A stretch of DNA of 36,350 nt from Micromonospora craterilacus (GTDB lineage Bacteria > Actinomycetota > Actinomycetes > Mycobacteriales > Micromonosporaceae): assembly GCF_003236315.1 (NCBI RefSeq), contig NZ_POTY01000035.1, forward strand, positions 1 through 36,350. The letters run 5' to 3'. Positions 35,384 through 36,350 of this stretch are shown piece after piece. Under the pieces are notes generated by a model that was given only the letters and a program-made list of their open reading frames with translations, was not told the DNA's origin and searched no databases. The translations under genes and the position numbers were made by a program. Within the stretch, counting starts at the first letter, position 1, and each line of letters opens with the position of its first letter.

Positions 35384-36350
35384 ATGTCAGACGCTGCCCC
35401 CCAACTTGTCGCCGACCGGTACCGGCTCATCTCGCCGCTCGGTCAGGGCGGTATGGGTCGGGTATGGAAGGCGCGCGACGAAGTGCTGCACCGCGACGTC
35501 GCGATCAAGGAACTGGTGCCGCCGCCGGGTCTGACCAATGACGAGCGCCGCGAGATGCGGGAGCGGTCGCTGCGCGAGGCGCGGGCCATCGCCCGGCTCA
35601 ACAACATCAACGTCGTACGCATCTTCGACGTGCTCCGCACCGACGGCGACCCGTGGATCGTCATGGAGTACGTGGCGTCCCGGTCGTTGCAGGATGCCAT
35701 CGCGGAGGACGGTCCGATGTCGCCGGCCCGAGCCGTGGAGGTCGGGCTGGGGGTGCTGAACGCGCTGAGGGCCGCGCACAAGGCCGGCATCATGCACCGC
35801 GACGTCAAGCCCGGCAACGTGCTGCTCGGCAACGACGGCCGGGTGGTGCTGACCGACTTCGGCCTGGCGACGATCCCCGGTGACCCGAACGTCACCCGCA
35901 CCGGAATGGTGCTCGGGTCACCGGCGTACATCGCGCCGGAGCGGGCCCGGGACGGCACCGCCGGGCCGGAAGCCGACCTGTGGTCGTTGGGCGCCACCCT
36001 CTACGCCGCGGTGGAGGGAAAGTCGCCGTACGCTCGCCCGTCCGCGATCAGCACCCTGGCCGCGCTCGCCACCGAGCCGGTGCCACCGGCGCGCAACGCC
36101 GGACCACTCAAGCAGGTGCTCAACGGGCTGCTCCGCAAGGATCCCCGGGAGCGGGTCACCGCCGAGTCGGCCGAGCGCATGCTGCGTCGGGCCAGTGGCC
36201 GGCGGGCTCGGGGCATCTCGCTGCTCGACGGCGTACGTCGGCCGGGGCCGAACGGTCCGCGCGAGCCGCGCCCACCGCTGGTGCCGGGGCCGCGCCCGTC
36301 CGGGGAGCGTCCGGCCACGCCGGCCACCCCACCCGCGCCCCGTACGCCGC
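35384..36350 (+). CDS. Serine/threonine protein kinase, 3' end beyond window
   Basis: Open from ATG 35384 to the window edge (322 codons, no stop). Hanks-type kinase domain at ~13-270: glycine loop GQGGMG (20-25), Lys42 (VAIKE), HRDVKPGN (138-145), DFG (158-160) and APE (184-186), all intact. After the domain the sequence becomes Pro/Arg-rich (from ~285), as in the juxtamembrane linker of PknB-like receptors. A membrane helix and external domain are expected beyond the edge but cannot be seen. It is closely similar in plan to the kinase at 6.7-8.8 kb (shared [39 protein letters not shown] segments), suggesting a lineage paralogue. It has a leaderless promoter and is divergent from accE. Confidence 0.95.
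   Translation, partial: MSDAAPQLVADRYRLISPLGQGGMGRVWKARDEVLHRDVAIKELVPPPGLTNDERREMRERSLREARAIARLNNINVVRIFDVLRTDGDPWIVMEYVASRSLQDAIAEDGPMSPARAVEVGLGVLNALRAAHKAGIMHRDVKPGNVLLGNDGRVVLTDFGLATIPGDPNVTRTGMVLGSPAYIAPERARDGTAGPEADLWSLGATLYAAVEGKSPYARPSAISTLAALATEPVPPARNAGPLKQVLNGLLRKDPRERVTAESAERMLRRASGRRARGISLLDGVRRPGPNGPREPRPPLVPGPRPSGERPATPATPPAPRTP

Overview
The window is chromosomal DNA from a very high-GC actinomycete, most likely Micromonosporaceae (Micromonospora or a close relative). The evidence is the near-exclusive G/C at third codon positions, GTG starts, many actinobacterial families (GPP34, DUF4349, SCO6745-like, GuaB1, AccE, mycosin), and a dispersed-looking GTTAA-GGGGCCCTTCCT repeat that I remember from Micromonospora genomes but could not check here. 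There are 32 genes or gene remnants. I see no rRNA, tRNA, CRISPR array, transposase or phage genes.

Layout. 0.1-6.7 kb is a nucleoside/deoxyribose salvage block: two aldehyde dehydrogenase-family genes (one a catalytically dead half-protein) and deoC, divergent from upp and a GPP34-family gene, then a phosphopentomutase/phosphoglucomutase-type gene. DeoC makes acetaldehyde and glyceraldehyde-3-phosphate, the dehydrogenase can remove the acetaldehyde, and the mutase can supply pentose-5-phosphate. 6.7-10.6 kb holds a receptor-type Ser/Thr kinase divergent from a B12-dependent acyl-CoA mutase large subunit. 11.0-18.5 kb holds an M20 amidohydrolase, a DUF4349 lipoprotein, a metallo-beta-lactamase-fold hydrolase, two poorly known proteins, a gamma-glutamylcyclotransferase-like protein, the flavoprotein LpdA and a DUF998 membrane protein. 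18.9-23.1 kb is a marR-ABC-ABC exporter operon with a clear candidate operator. 23.2-26.3 kb is guaB1 (GMP reductase type) and a divergent lysE/lysG export pair. 26.3-31.2 kb is the biotin carboxylase/BCCP subunit of an acyl-CoA carboxylase, a DrrAB-type ABC transporter and an MFS transporter.

The most unusual part is 31.2-35.3 kb. A small gene there is an in-frame chimera of the first ~40 residues of Maf and the last ~110 residues of an O-methyltransferase, most simply a deletion scar. Next to it lies a three-gene type VII secretion-associated module (small ESX-like protein, PPE/EspB-like protein with a Pro/Gly-rich tail, mycosin protease) with no secretion ATPase or EccB/D/E gene in view. 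Inside the module a ~1.6 kb block of clearly lower GC3 begins in the middle of the PPE-like gene and ends in the middle of the mycosin gene. Beyond it lies accE, which has its own promoter and no carboxyltransferase gene beside it; a second Ser/Thr kinase gene runs off the window end. From memory of related genomes, accA, maf, accE and pccB are normally close together, so this locus looks rearranged.

A recurring regulatory theme is the leaderless promoter: at least twelve genes have a TANNNT hexamer 6-8 bases before their start codon, which also settles several ambiguous starts.
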